From: Streptomyces clavuligerus
GTDB taxonomy: Bacteria > Actinomycetota > Actinomycetes > Streptomycetales > Streptomycetaceae
Assembly (NCBI RefSeq): GCF_005519465.1
Contig: NZ_CP027858.1
Location: 744,001 to 808,000, forward strand
Direction of reading: 5' to 3'
Length of the DNA stretch: 64,000 nucleotides
Positions 16,607-24,163 of this stretch are shown piece by piece (position 1 is the first letter of the stretch; the number at the start of each line of letters is the position of its first letter). A program made the position numbers and the translations under genes. Below the pieces are notes generated by a model. It saw nothing but the letters and a program-made list of their open reading frames with translations. It was not told the origin of the DNA and did no database searches.

Positions 16607-17904
16607 GGTCCCTCCCGATAGGCGTACTGCGGTGCGGCGGACACGGCCTCCCGTTCCGCCGCCCGGTCCACGAGCGCGCGGACCAGGGCGTGGTCCGGTG
16701 AGCGCGAGCACACCGGGTCGGTGCGGGCGGCGTCGCCGGTCAGGGCGTACGCCTGGCAGCGGCAGCCGCCGAAGTCACGGCCGCGCAGCTCGCAGCTCCG
16801 GCAGGGCTCCCGCATCCAGGATTCGCCGCGGTAGAGCGTGAAGGCGGGTGACTCCCGCCAGATCCACTCCAGGGAGTGGTCCCGGACGTTCGGCGCGTCC
16901 AGGCCGGGCAGCGCGGCGGCGGCCGGGCAGGGGTAGACGCGGCCGTCGGGCGCGACGGTGAGCGAGAGGGCGCCCCAGCCGCCCATGCAGGGTTTGGCGA
17001 CACCGTCGACGTAGTCCGGTACCACCCAGACCAGTTCGAGGCGCCCGGCGAGCAGGGGCCGCCAGTGCTCCAGCCGGGCCCGGGCGGCGGCGATCTGCGC
17101 GCGCGAGGGGAGCAGCGCGTCCCGGTTGCGCAGCGCCCAGCCGTAGAACTGGGTGTTCGCCAGCTCGATCCGGGACGCGCCCCAGGCGAGGCCGAGTTCC
17201 ACGATCGCGTCGAGGGCGTCGAGGTTGGCGCGGTGCAGGACCACGTTGAGCCCGAGCGGCAGCCCGGCGGCGGTGACCAGGTGGGCGGCGCGTTCCTTCG
17301 CGGCGAAGGAGCGGGCCCCGGCGATGTGTTCGGAGGCGGCGGGGTCGGCGTGCTGGACGGAGAGCTGGACGCTGCGCAGCCCGGCGGCGGTGAGGGCGGC
17401 GAGACGGCGTTCGTTCAGGCCGACGCCGCTGGTGACCAGTTGGGTGTGGACAGCGGCGGCGTCGGCGGCGGCGACGACCGCGGGCAGGTCACGGCGGAGC
17501 AGGGGCTCGCCACCGGAGAGATGGGTCTGGACAACGCCCAGGTCGGCGGCTTGCCGAAAGATGTCGGACCAGTGTTCGGCGGTCAGTTCATCTGACCGAC
17601 CAATCAGTTCGACGGGGTTCGAGCAATAGGCGCACCGCAGCGGGCAGCCATGGCTCAGCTCGGCGAGCAGCGCCCAGGGCGGGGCGGGGTCGACCGGCGG
17701 GGCGGCCTCCTCCGCGCGGTGCGCGATGCCGTACGCGGCCTCGTCCGCGGTGCGGTGCGTGGCTTCGTCCGCGGTGCGGTGCGTGGCTTCGTCCACCGTT
17801 CCTTCCGCCGTTCCGTCCGCGGTTCCGTCCACCGTTCCCTCCGGGGTCCCGTCCACCGTTCCCTCCGGGGTCCCGTCCACCGTTCCCTCCGGGGTCCCGT
17901 TCAT
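16603..17904 (-). CDS. pqqE: PqqA peptide cyclase PqqE (radical SAM, SPASM)
   Basis: A 433-residue radical SAM enzyme with the PqqE hallmark GCPLRCAYCSNPVEL; the [4Fe-4S]/SAM cysteines are Cys87, Cys91 and Cys94. Next come THLSGGEPLLRRDL, YGWALRNRDALLP and the SPASM cysteines (KPCMGGWGAL, VYPCPAA, EPCRSCELRGRDFGGCRCQAYALTGD). PqqE joins Glu and Tyr side chains of PqqA, the first step of PQQ synthesis. Its ATG overlaps the pqqD stop (ATGA). The first ~66 residues are an unusual low-complexity extension (GTPEGTVD three times, then DEATHRTA units), encoded by a DNA minisatellite; PqqE from other bacteria starts close to the WLLAELTHRCP-like block. PqqF/PqqG peptidases are not seen here. Confidence 0.97.
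   Translation of the reverse strand: MNGTPEGTVDGTPEGTVDGTPEGTVDGTADGTAEGTVDEATHRTADEATHRTADEAAYGIAHRAEEAAPPVDPAPPWALLAELSHGCPLRCAYCSNPVELIGRSDELTAEHWSDIFRQAADLGVVQTHLSGGEPLLRRDLPAVVAAADAAAVHTQLVTSGVGLNERRLAALTAAGLRSVQLSVQHADPAASEHIAGARSFAAKERAAHLVTAAGLPLGLNVVLHRANLDALDAIVELGLAWGASRIELANTQFYGWALRNRDALLPSRAQIAAARARLEHWRPLLAGRLELVWVVPDYVDGVAKPCMGGWGALSLTVAPDGRVYPCPAAAALPGLDAPNVRDHSLEWIWRESPAFTLYRGESWMREPCRSCELRGRDFGGCRCQAYALTGDAARTDPVCSRSPDHALVRALVDRAAEREAVSAAPQYAYREGP
17741..17896. repeat. In-frame 24-bp minisatellite in the 5' end of pqqE
   Basis: Three identical 24-base units (17825-17848, 17849-17872, 17873-17896) encode GTPEGTVD repeats. Two further identical 24-base units (17741-17764, 17765-17788) encode the ATHRTADE-type repeats, with degenerate copies between. 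Because the unit is a multiple of three, copy-number change would not break the frame. The ATG of pqqE is just beyond the last unit. Confidence 0.9.
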
Positions 17905-18215
17905 ACGATCCAGCCCTCCTCGCGCACCCGGGCCAGAAAGCGCGGGACCTCGTCGGCCACGGGGGCGCCCGGGTGGCGCGCGCCCAGTTCGGCGACGAGG
18001 GCGGCCAGGTCGCGGGTGCCGTCGCAGAGCCGCAGGATCGGCCCGGCCGCCCCTTTGAGGACGACGGCGCGTTCGGGCAGCAGCAGCAGATCCGTGCCGC
18101 GGACCCGGTCGTGGCGGAGGACGACGGACCGGGCGAGAGCGGGCCGCCAGGGCTCGCCGGACGGGTCGGGCCCGGGCGCCGGATGGGCGGGCCGTGCCGC
18201 CGGGCGGCCGGTCAC
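17901..18215 (-). CDS. pqqD: PQQ biosynthesis peptide chaperone PqqD
   Basis: A 104-residue protein from a GTG whose bases overlap the pqqC stop (GTGA), and whose own stop overlaps the pqqE start (ATGA). After a proline-rich leader (residues 1-25) comes the PqqD/RiPP-recognition fold: RSVVLRHDRVRGTDLLLLPE, VVLKGAAGPILRLCDGTRDL and FLARVREEGWIV. PqqD binds the PqqA peptide and presents it to PqqE. Length and the winged-helix pattern fit the family. Confidence 0.95.
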   Translation of the reverse strand: MTGRPAARPAHPAPGPDPSGEPWRPALARSVVLRHDRVRGTDLLLLPERAVVLKGAAGPILRLCDGTRDLAALVAELGARHPGAPVADEVPRFLARVREEGWIV

Positions 18216-18973
18216 GCCTGCTCCCCGGCCGGGCCCTGGGGCCCGCCCCGGTCCTCCTGGCCCGCCGCTTCGACGGCGTCCAGCAGCGACCACAGGACCT
18301 CGCACTTGAAGCGGAGCGCGGCCACGGCGGCCTCCTGCTCCTGGCGGGTGCGTGCCCACGCGAGCACCAGCGGCAGCGCCTCCTTGCTGTCGCGCCGCCC
18401 CTGTCCGATGCGGGTGCGGAAGTACGCGAGGCCGTCGGCCTCGATCCAGCCGTAGTGCCGTTCGAAGGCGTCGATCCGGGTGCGCATGATGGTGGGCGCG
18501 GCCAGCTCGGTCAGCGAGGCGGCGACGGCTTCGAGCACCGGGCGGAGACGGCAGAAGTTGACATAGCCGTCGACGGCGAGCCGTACCCCGGGCAGCACCT
18601 CGTCCCCCGAGGCCAGCCGGGCGCGGCTGATCCCGGCGGCCTCGCCGAGGCGCAGCCAGCGTTCGATGCCGCCCTCGCCGTCGGCGACGCCGTCGTGGTC
18701 CTGGATCCGGCGCAGCCAGGCGCGGCGCAGGGAGCTGTCGTCGAACTTGGCGAGGATCAGGGCGTCCTTGACCGGGATGTTGCGCTGGTAGTGGAAGCGG
18801 TTGATGATCCACCGGCGCAGTTCGGCGGGGGTCAGGGCGCCTTGGTGCATCCGTACGTTGAAGGGGTGGCGGTCGTGGTAGCGCCCGGCGGGCACGGCGC
18901 GCAGCCGTGCCGTGAACTCCTCCGGGCCCCACAGCTCACCGGTGCCCGCGTGGGGCACAGCGAGGGTGCTCAC
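18212..18973 (-). CDS. pqqC: Pyrroloquinoline-quinone synthase PqqC
   Basis: A 253-residue all-helical oxidase of the heme-oxygenase/TenA fold. Family blocks: RYHDRHPFNVRMHQGALTP, RRWIINRFHYQRNIPVKDA, DHDGVADGEGGIERWLRL, GDEVLPGVRLAVDGYVNFC and ERHYGWIEADGLAYFRTR. PqqC carries out the last step, cofactor-free ring closure and eight-electron oxidation to PQQ. The GTG start overlaps the pqqB stop (GTGA) and its own stop overlaps the pqqD start. Confidence 0.97.
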   Translation of the reverse strand: MSTLAVPHAGTGELWGPEEFTARLRAVPAGRYHDRHPFNVRMHQGALTPAELRRWIINRFHYQRNIPVKDALILAKFDDSSLRRAWLRRIQDHDGVADGEGGIERWLRLGEAAGISRARLASGDEVLPGVRLAVDGYVNFCRLRPVLEAVAASLTELAAPTIMRTRIDAFERHYGWIEADGLAYFRTRIGQGRRDSKEALPLVLAWARTRQEQEAAVAALRFKCEVLWSLLDAVEAAGQEDRGGPQGPAGEQA

Positions 18974-19875
18974 AGGTCGATCACCATTCGGTCGGCGGCG
19001 ATGTCGAGTCCCCAGTCGCGCAGCATCCTGTGCTGGGGGGCGTCCGGGTCCCCGAGGGGGTTGGTGTTGTTGAGGTGGGTGTAGAGGCAGCGGGCCCGCA
19101 CCCGGCTCAGGCGGCGCGCGGTGCCGTTCTCCCCGGCGATGGGCAGATGGCCCATGCCGGTGGCGGTACGGGTGGAGATCCCGGTGCGGACGGGTTCGTC
19201 GTCGTCCCAGAAGGTGCCGTCGACGATAACGCAGTCGGCCGCTTCGACCGCCTGCTGGAAGGTGTCGGTCCAGCGGGCGAGCGCGGGGGCGTAGAGCAGC
19301 GTGCGTCCGGTGGTGGTGTCACGCAGGCTCAGGGCGACGACCCAGTCGTCGGCGCCGGGTGCGTCGGGTGGCAGGTCGACCGCGTAGCGGGGGCGTTTGG
19401 CCGAGACGGGGAGGGCGGTGGCCGTCACCGTGCCGTCCGGGGCGAGCGGTTGGGGCGCGGCGCCCAGTTCGTTCCAGCGGACCCGGGTGTAGGGGGCGAG
19501 GGTGGCGCCGAGCCGCAGCCGCTCCAGCAGCGCGTGGCGGACCGGCCGGGTGGCGAGGACGTCGAAGCCCGCGGCCTCCCGCAGCCGGGCGATGCCCAGG
19601 GTGTGGTCCAGTTCCGCGTCGGTGAGCAGGACTCCGGCCACGGGGGTCTGCCGGGGTCCCGGACCGGGGCGCAGTGCGTGGCTGTCCTCGATCTGGTCGC
19701 CGATGTCGGGGGTGGCGTTGACCAGAAACCATCGGCCCGCTCCGGCCTGCACGGCGAGGGAGGCGTGCCGGCGCCGGCGGTGCGGATGGGTACGTGCCCC
19801 GGTGCAGCCGGGGCACGCGCAGTTCCACTGGGGCAGTCCGCCGCCCGCCGCGGTGCCGAGCACCTGGAGCAGCAT
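18970..19875 (-). CDS. pqqB: PQQ biosynthesis protein PqqB
   Basis: A 301-residue metallo-beta-lactamase-fold protein starting MLLQVLGTAAGGGLPQWNC, the PqqB signature, with the zinc-binding CACPGC following. Further marks are LLTDAELDHTLGI, GMGHLPIAGENG and YTHLNNTNPLGDPDAP. PqqB acts as an iron-dependent oxygenase/hydroxylase on the tyrosine-derived part of the PQQ precursor. It starts 10 bases after the pqqA stop and its stop overlaps pqqC. Confidence 0.97.
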   Translation of the reverse strand: MLLQVLGTAAGGGLPQWNCACPGCTGARTHPHRRRRHASLAVQAGAGRWFLVNATPDIGDQIEDSHALRPGPGPRQTPVAGVLLTDAELDHTLGIARLREAAGFDVLATRPVRHALLERLRLGATLAPYTRVRWNELGAAPQPLAPDGTVTATALPVSAKRPRYAVDLPPDAPGADDWVVALSLRDTTTGRTLLYAPALARWTDTFQQAVEAADCVIVDGTFWDDDEPVRTGISTRTATGMGHLPIAGENGTARRLSRVRARCLYTHLNNTNPLGDPDAPQHRMLRDWGLDIAADRMVIDL

Positions 19876-19885
19876 GCGGCTGGGC

Positions 19886-19987
19886 TCAGTCGGTGAGGAA
19901 GTAGGCGGTCACTTCGAGCGCGGTCTCCACGATCTCGTATTCGGGGGTCTCCCAGCCTGCGGCTACCTGAGGGGTCTCGGTGTTCAT
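19886..19987 (-). CDS. pqqA: PQQ precursor peptide PqqA
   Basis: A 33-residue peptide (MNTETPQVAA ... LEVTAYFLTD). It has the invariant Glu and Tyr three residues apart, Glu25 and Tyr29 in EVTAY, which PqqE cross-links and from which PQQ is cut. A longer in-frame reading goes back to 20089, but only this region resembles PqqA, and purine-rich GGAAGGCGGGA precedes the ATG. First gene of the nine-gene leftward run. Confidence 0.95.
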   Translation of the reverse strand: MNTETPQVAAGWETPEYEIVETALEVTAYFLTD

Positions 19988-20527
19988 CGGCGATGTCCCG
20001 CCTTCCTGGGGTGCGTGGGGGTGAGGAGTGGTGCAGGATGGTCGTGCGATGACACGGGTGGCGCGCGGGGGCGCCGGGGGAGGTGCCACTGAAGTCCGTT
20101 CACAAGGGCGACCGGAGTTCAGCCATGTGTGTCATAGGGTCGCGTCTCGCGGGGAACCGGTCAATGGTCCGAACCGAAGGGGCCGGTCCGAATCCCGCCA
20201 TCCTGCCCGGTCCACCGGTCCGGGCGGGCCTCGGCGGGGCGGTGACGCCCTTTCGGGTGCGGCCGGGTACGGGTCGTGCCCGAAGAGCCGTGCGCCGTCC
20301 GCCCGTTCGCGCCATGTCTCCCCGGTGCCCGGCTCGGTCGCGCGGCACTCCGCCGTTCACCACCGTGACACCCCGGAGCTGTCGACGGGACGTCCCTCCG
20401 CCTCCCGATATGCCTTCCGATATGCCTTCTGATAAGCCTTCCGCCGATATGCGTTCCGACAGCCATTCCGACTGCTATTCCGACCGTGCGTTCCGACGCA
20501 TTCCGACGAGGTAAGGATCAATCGCTC
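19988..20527. other. Divergent regulatory region between pqqA and the aldo/keto reductase
   Basis: A 540-base gap that must hold the promoter of the PQQ run (leftward) and of the aldo/keto reductase (rightward). The part nearest the reductase is a 12-bp-period array (listed separately). On the pqqA side a less GC-rich stretch around 20098-20140 contains TATGAC and could hold a promoter, but I cannot assign -35/-10 boxes with confidence. The overlapping reading frames here look non-coding. Confidence 0.5.
20406..20512. repeat. Degenerate 12-bp-period array upstream of the aldo/keto reductase
   Basis: Consecutive units of about 12 bases ending in CTTC or ATTC and beginning CGA: CGATATGCCTTC (20406-20417), the same again (20418-20429), TGATAAGCCTTC (20430-20441), then CGACAGCCATTC, CGACTGCTATTC and shorter variants to 20512. 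The stretch is clearly less GC-rich than its surroundings and ends about 15 bases before the reductase start. Confidence 0.75.
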
Positions 20528-21364
20528 GTGAGCCAGGTCCCTTCGATCACTCTCAACAACGGTGTCGCCATGCCGCAGCTCGGCTACGGCGTGTGGCAGA
20601 TCCCCGACGACGAGACCGCGTCCACCGTGGCGACCGCGCTGGAGGCGGGCTACCGCAGCGTGGACACGGCCGCCGTCTACGGCAACGAGAAGGGGACGGG
20701 CCGCGGCATCGCCCGGTCCGGCGTCCCCCGCGAGGAGCTGTTCGTCACCACCAAGGTGTGGAACAGCGACCAGGGGTACGACGCGACGCTGCGCGCCTTC
20801 GACGCCTCGCTGGACCGGCTGGGCCTGGAGCACGTGGATCTCTACCTCATCCACTGGCCGATGCCGTCCCACGACCGCTACATCGACACCTGGCGGGCGC
20901 TGGAGAAGATCCTCGCGGACGGCCGCTCCCGCGCGATCGGGGTGTGCAACTTCCGCCCCCAGGACCTGGAACGGCTGCTCGCGGAGACGGACGTCGTCCC
21001 CGCGGTCAACCAGATCGAGCTGCACCCGCAGTTCCAGCAGGCCGAGCTGCGCGCGCTCCACGAGCGGCACTCGATCGTCACCGAGTCCTGGTCGCCGCTG
21101 GGCCAGGGCCGGGGGCTGCTGGAGGTCCCTGCGGTGGTGGCCGTCGCCCGCAAGCACGGGCGCACCCCCGCCCAGGTGGTGCTGCGCTGGCACCTCCAGC
21201 TCGGCCTGGTGACGATCCCGAAGTCCGCGAACCCGTCCCGTATCCGGGAGAACCTGGAGGTGTTCGGCTTCGAGCTGGACACCGAGGACCTGGCGGCCTT
21301 CGCGGCGCTGGACGAGGGCCGGCGGCTGGGCTTCGACCCGTCGACCTTCGGCGGCACGATCTGA
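20528..21364 (+). CDS. Aldo/keto reductase (AKR5-like)
   Basis: A 278-residue (alpha/beta)8-barrel NADPH oxidoreductase. The catalytic tetrad is present: Asp46 and Tyr51 (YRSVDTAAVYGNEKG), Lys76 (TTKVWN) and His109 (LYLIHWP). The C-terminal IPKSANPSRIRENLEVFGFEL binds NADPH phosphate. A GTG at 20528 is chosen because GAGGTAAGGA lies upstream and the family begins near SITLNNG; an ATG at 20486 would add 14 residues. Members resemble 2,5-diketo-gluconate reductases and related aldehyde/keto reductases. Divergent from the PQQ run; whether it joins that pathway is unknown. Confidence 0.93.
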   Translation: MSQVPSITLNNGVAMPQLGYGVWQIPDDETASTVATALEAGYRSVDTAAVYGNEKGTGRGIARSGVPREELFVTTKVWNSDQGYDATLRAFDASLDRLGLEHVDLYLIHWPMPSHDRYIDTWRALEKILADGRSRAIGVCNFRPQDLERLLAETDVVPAVNQIELHPQFQQAELRALHERHSIVTESWSPLGQGRGLLEVPAVVAVARKHGRTPAQVVLRWHLQLGLVTIPKSANPSRIRENLEVFGFELDTEDLAAFAALDEGRRLGFDPSTFGGTI

Positions 21365-21470
21365 CCTCCCCCGGCCCCGCCCTTCTCGTACACTTGTTTG
21401 AATAGCGCGAACGGGCCCGGACCGCGGCGGACAAGCGCCACCGGGCCAGGAGTACGAGGAGAGTACGGGT

Positions 21471-21926
21471 GTGAGCGGGGCATTCCGACCGGGCCGCTAC
21501 CGGGTGCGCAATATCGGCAGCGGACTGCTGCTGGAGGTGTACGGAGGGGTCAAGGGCAGCGGAGCCGTCGTCCAGCAGGGAAGGGACAGCGGCGCCGCCG
21601 CCCAGGAGTGGCGGATCGACCCGGTCCCGGGCGGCAGCGGGCTCTACCACTTCGTCAGCGCGGCCAGCGGCAAACGGCTCGACGTCGCGGACGCCTCGAC
21701 AGAGAACGGCGCCCGCATCCAGCAGTGGCGGCCGAACAACTTCGGCGCCCAGGAGTGGATCATCGAGCACCGGCTGGAGGCACCGGGCACCGTCTCCATC
21801 GTCAGCTTCGTCAGCGGGCTGCTGCTGGAGGTCGCCGACGGCAGCGCGGCGGACGGTGCCCGGGTGCAGCAGTGGGAGGACACCGACGCCCCCGGACAGC
21901 AGTGGCGGCTCGAACCCTGCGACTGA
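21471..21926 (+). CDS. Ricin-type beta-trefoil (RICIN) lectin domain protein, no signal peptide
   Basis: A 151-residue protein made almost entirely of one RICIN domain. Three repeats are visible: YRVRNIGSGLLLEVYGG...AAAQEWRI, YHFVSAASGKRLDVADAS...GAQEWII and VSIVSFVSGLLLEVADGS...GQQWRLEP. QxW motifs end each repeat. Most Streptomyces RICIN domains are exported or attached to glycosidases; this one has no leader and no catalytic domain. GTG start with AGGAGAG about 10 bases upstream. Function and ligand unknown. Confidence 0.85.
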   Translation: MSGAFRPGRYRVRNIGSGLLLEVYGGVKGSGAVVQQGRDSGAAAQEWRIDPVPGGSGLYHFVSAASGKRLDVADASTENGARIQQWRPNNFGAQEWIIEHRLEAPGTVSIVSFVSGLLLEVADGSAADGARVQQWEDTDAPGQQWRLEPCD

Positions 21927-21975
21927 GGCCCGGGGCCAAAGCGGCCGGAGCGGCCGGCCCGGGCAGCCGGGGCGG

Positions 21976-23559
21976 TCAGCCCGGGGCTTCGCGGCGCAGG
22001 ACCCGCTCGACGGGGTCCGCTTCGGCGGCCCGCTTGTCCGGGCGGTGCCGGACCACCCGGGCGAACCGCAGCGTGACACCGGCGGGATAGCGCGGGGAGC
22101 GCTGCACCCCGTCATACGCGATCTCCACCACCAGCTCGGGGCGGACCCGTACGGTGAATCCGTCGTCCGCGACGGCGAGTTCGCCCAGCCGCCGGGTCTG
22201 CCACGCCAGCATCTCGTCGGTGAGCCCCTTGAACGTCTTGCCGAGCATGACGAAGCCGCCGTCGCCGGCGCGGGCGCCCAGATGGAGGTTGGAGAGGAGG
22301 CCGGTGCGGCGGCCGTGGCCCCACTCGGCCGCGAGGACGACCAGATCGAGGGTGTGCACGGGTTTGACCTTCAGCCAGGAGCGCCCCCGGCGGCCCGCGG
22401 CGTAGGGGGCGTCCAGCGCCTTCACGAGCACACCCTCCTGACCCCGCGCCAGGGCGCGGGCGAGGAACGCCTCGGCGGCGGCGAGCTGCGCCCCGTCCCC
22501 GGGGTCCGTCACGACCGTACGGCCGACCCTCAGCTCCGGGGGCAGCAGCCGGGCGAGCACCGCGTGCCGCTCCCGCGCGGGCAGGTCGACGGTGGGCGCC
22601 CCGTCGGCGGCGAGGACGTCGAAGAAGACCGGCGCCACGGGCAGCGCGGCGCGCGCCGACGCGATGTCCGTCCGGGAGCCGACTCGGGCGGCGATCTCCT
22701 GGAAGGGCACCGGCCGCCCGTCCCGGTCCACGGCGACGACCTCGCCGTCCAGGATGAACGGCGCGCCCGGTGTGCGCAGCGCCGCCTCGGTCACCTCGGG
22801 GAGCCGTTCCGTGATGTCGTCGAGGGAACGGGTGTGGACGCGGACGGTGTCCCCGGTGCGGTGCACCTGGACCCGGATGCCGTCGAGCTTCTCCTCCACG
22901 GCGCAGGGCGCGCCCAGGGTCCGCACCGCCTCCGTGACCGACGCCGCCGTGTGGGCGAGCATCGGCAGGACGGGCGTGCCGACCGTGAACCGGAAGCGGC
23001 CGAGGGCGGCGGGGCCCTCGGCGAGCAGGGCACGCGCGACCCGGGGCAGGGAGCCGTCCAGCATGACGGCGCGGCGCACGGCGTCGGCGGGCGCGCCCGC
23101 GGCCCGGGCCAGCGCTTCGAGCGCGACGGCGTCGAGGGCTCCCTGGCGCACCTCGCCCAGCAGCAGCCGGGTCAGGAAGCGCTGTTCCCCGTCGGTCGCC
23201 GCCGCCAGCAGCTCATGGACGCGGGCCCGGCGCGCCGTCCGGGAGCCGGGGCCCTTCAGGGCGGCGATCGTGTCGAGCGCCGCGTCGGTGGCGGCGAGCG
23301 TGAGCCGGGGCGCGGGCGCCGGGGGCGGCGGGTCCCTCAGGGTGCTCCAGCCGACACCGATCCTGCCCTGGGGGAGCCGTCCGGAGAGATAGGAGACGAC
23401 CAGGGCGGCCTCCTCGGGGCGGGCCTGGTCGAACATCCGTGCCAGCAGTTCCGTCTTGCGGGAGCGGGCGGAGGCGGCGGCCACCTCCCGGGAGACGGCG
23501 GCGAGCCGGGCCAGCGTCAGCCCCTCCCCCGGACCGGACGACGGGGTGCCGGACGCCAT
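21976..23559 (-). CDS. ATP-dependent DNA ligase
   Basis: A 527-residue ligase. The N-terminal DNA-binding domain spans about 1-195. The adenylation domain has the active-site Lys224 in EEKLDGIR, then RSLDDITERLPE, FILDGEVVA and GQEGVLVKALDAPY. The OB domain follows from SWLKVKPVHTLDLVVLAAEWG. Many actinobacteria keep such an accessory ligase besides the NAD-dependent replicative enzyme, acting in repair. The reading frame extends to 23724, but conserved sequence starts after the ATG at 23559. Confidence 0.93.
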   Translation of the reverse strand: MASGTPSSGPGEGLTLARLAAVSREVAAASARSRKTELLARMFDQARPEEAALVVSYLSGRLPQGRIGVGWSTLRDPPPPAPAPRLTLAATDAALDTIAALKGPGSRTARRARVHELLAAATDGEQRFLTRLLLGEVRQGALDAVALEALARAAGAPADAVRRAVMLDGSLPRVARALLAEGPAALGRFRFTVGTPVLPMLAHTAASVTEAVRTLGAPCAVEEKLDGIRVQVHRTGDTVRVHTRSLDDITERLPEVTEAALRTPGAPFILDGEVVAVDRDGRPVPFQEIAARVGSRTDIASARAALPVAPVFFDVLAADGAPTVDLPARERHAVLARLLPPELRVGRTVVTDPGDGAQLAAAEAFLARALARGQEGVLVKALDAPYAAGRRGRSWLKVKPVHTLDLVVLAAEWGHGRRTGLLSNLHLGARAGDGGFVMLGKTFKGLTDEMLAWQTRRLGELAVADDGFTVRVRPELVVEIAYDGVQRSPRYPAGVTLRFARVVRHRPDKRAAEADPVERVLRREAPG

Positions 23560-24163
23560 GCCGCCATGGTGCCCCGGGCGGGCGCCGGGCGCACCCGCGG
23601 GCGGGCGCCGGACGCGGGCGCGCCGCCGGGCGGGCCGCCCGCCCCGGGCGTGTCGTTCCCGCCCGGGGCGGTGATTGGCGTGATCCGATCGGTGGACCGC
23701 CCCATTCTCCTTACGCTCCGTCACATTTTTCGCCCTGTTTCACCGGTTCACCAGCACCTGATTGCCGCCTTATCGACCCCTTCACCCTGTCCGTACCCCC
23801 CTCAGGCTTCTGACACCGCCGGAGCCTGAGGCGTCACGGGGCTGTCCGGACCCCATGAGTTGGGAGACCGTCGTCCCCGAACACGCACGCACACAGTACG
23901 GTTACGCAGGGGAAGGTCGGATCGCTCGCGCCGAGCGCGGCGGACGGCCGATTGGCGCCGTGCCAGCGCGGTCGGCGCCAGGACGGGGACGCGGCTCGGA
24001 CGGGGTGGGGTACGACGGTGCGCGGTGGAGTGGAACGGACGTTTCGAAGAGGGGCGGGGCCCGGGCCCCGCCCGCTCCCGCCCCCGGCACGGGAGCAGGT
24101 CCCGGACCGGGGCCGGAGCCGGCTCCCGGGCCGGGGCGGGGAGCGGCGGAAAGCCGGTCGCGC
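23560..24163. other. Divergent region between the DNA ligase and a MAB_1171c-like gene
   Basis: A 604-base gap. 23680-23800 is less GC-rich and holds plausible promoter DNA. An open frame extends upstream of the membrane-protein start (23762-24163), but it is rich in Gly/Pro/Arg repeats and shows no family resemblance. I see no gene or clear operator. Confidence 0.4.

Noticed and set aside
16603..17904. PqqE as part of a new RiPP cluster
   Set aside because: Sequence and neighbours (PqqA with EVTAY, PqqB, PqqC, PqqD) show it is the PQQ pathway.
20100..20135. Eleven-codon leader peptide (MTHMAELRSPL) upstream of pqqA
   Set aside because: Short ATG-TGA frame without a ribosome site or a recognisable attenuator; too weak to call.
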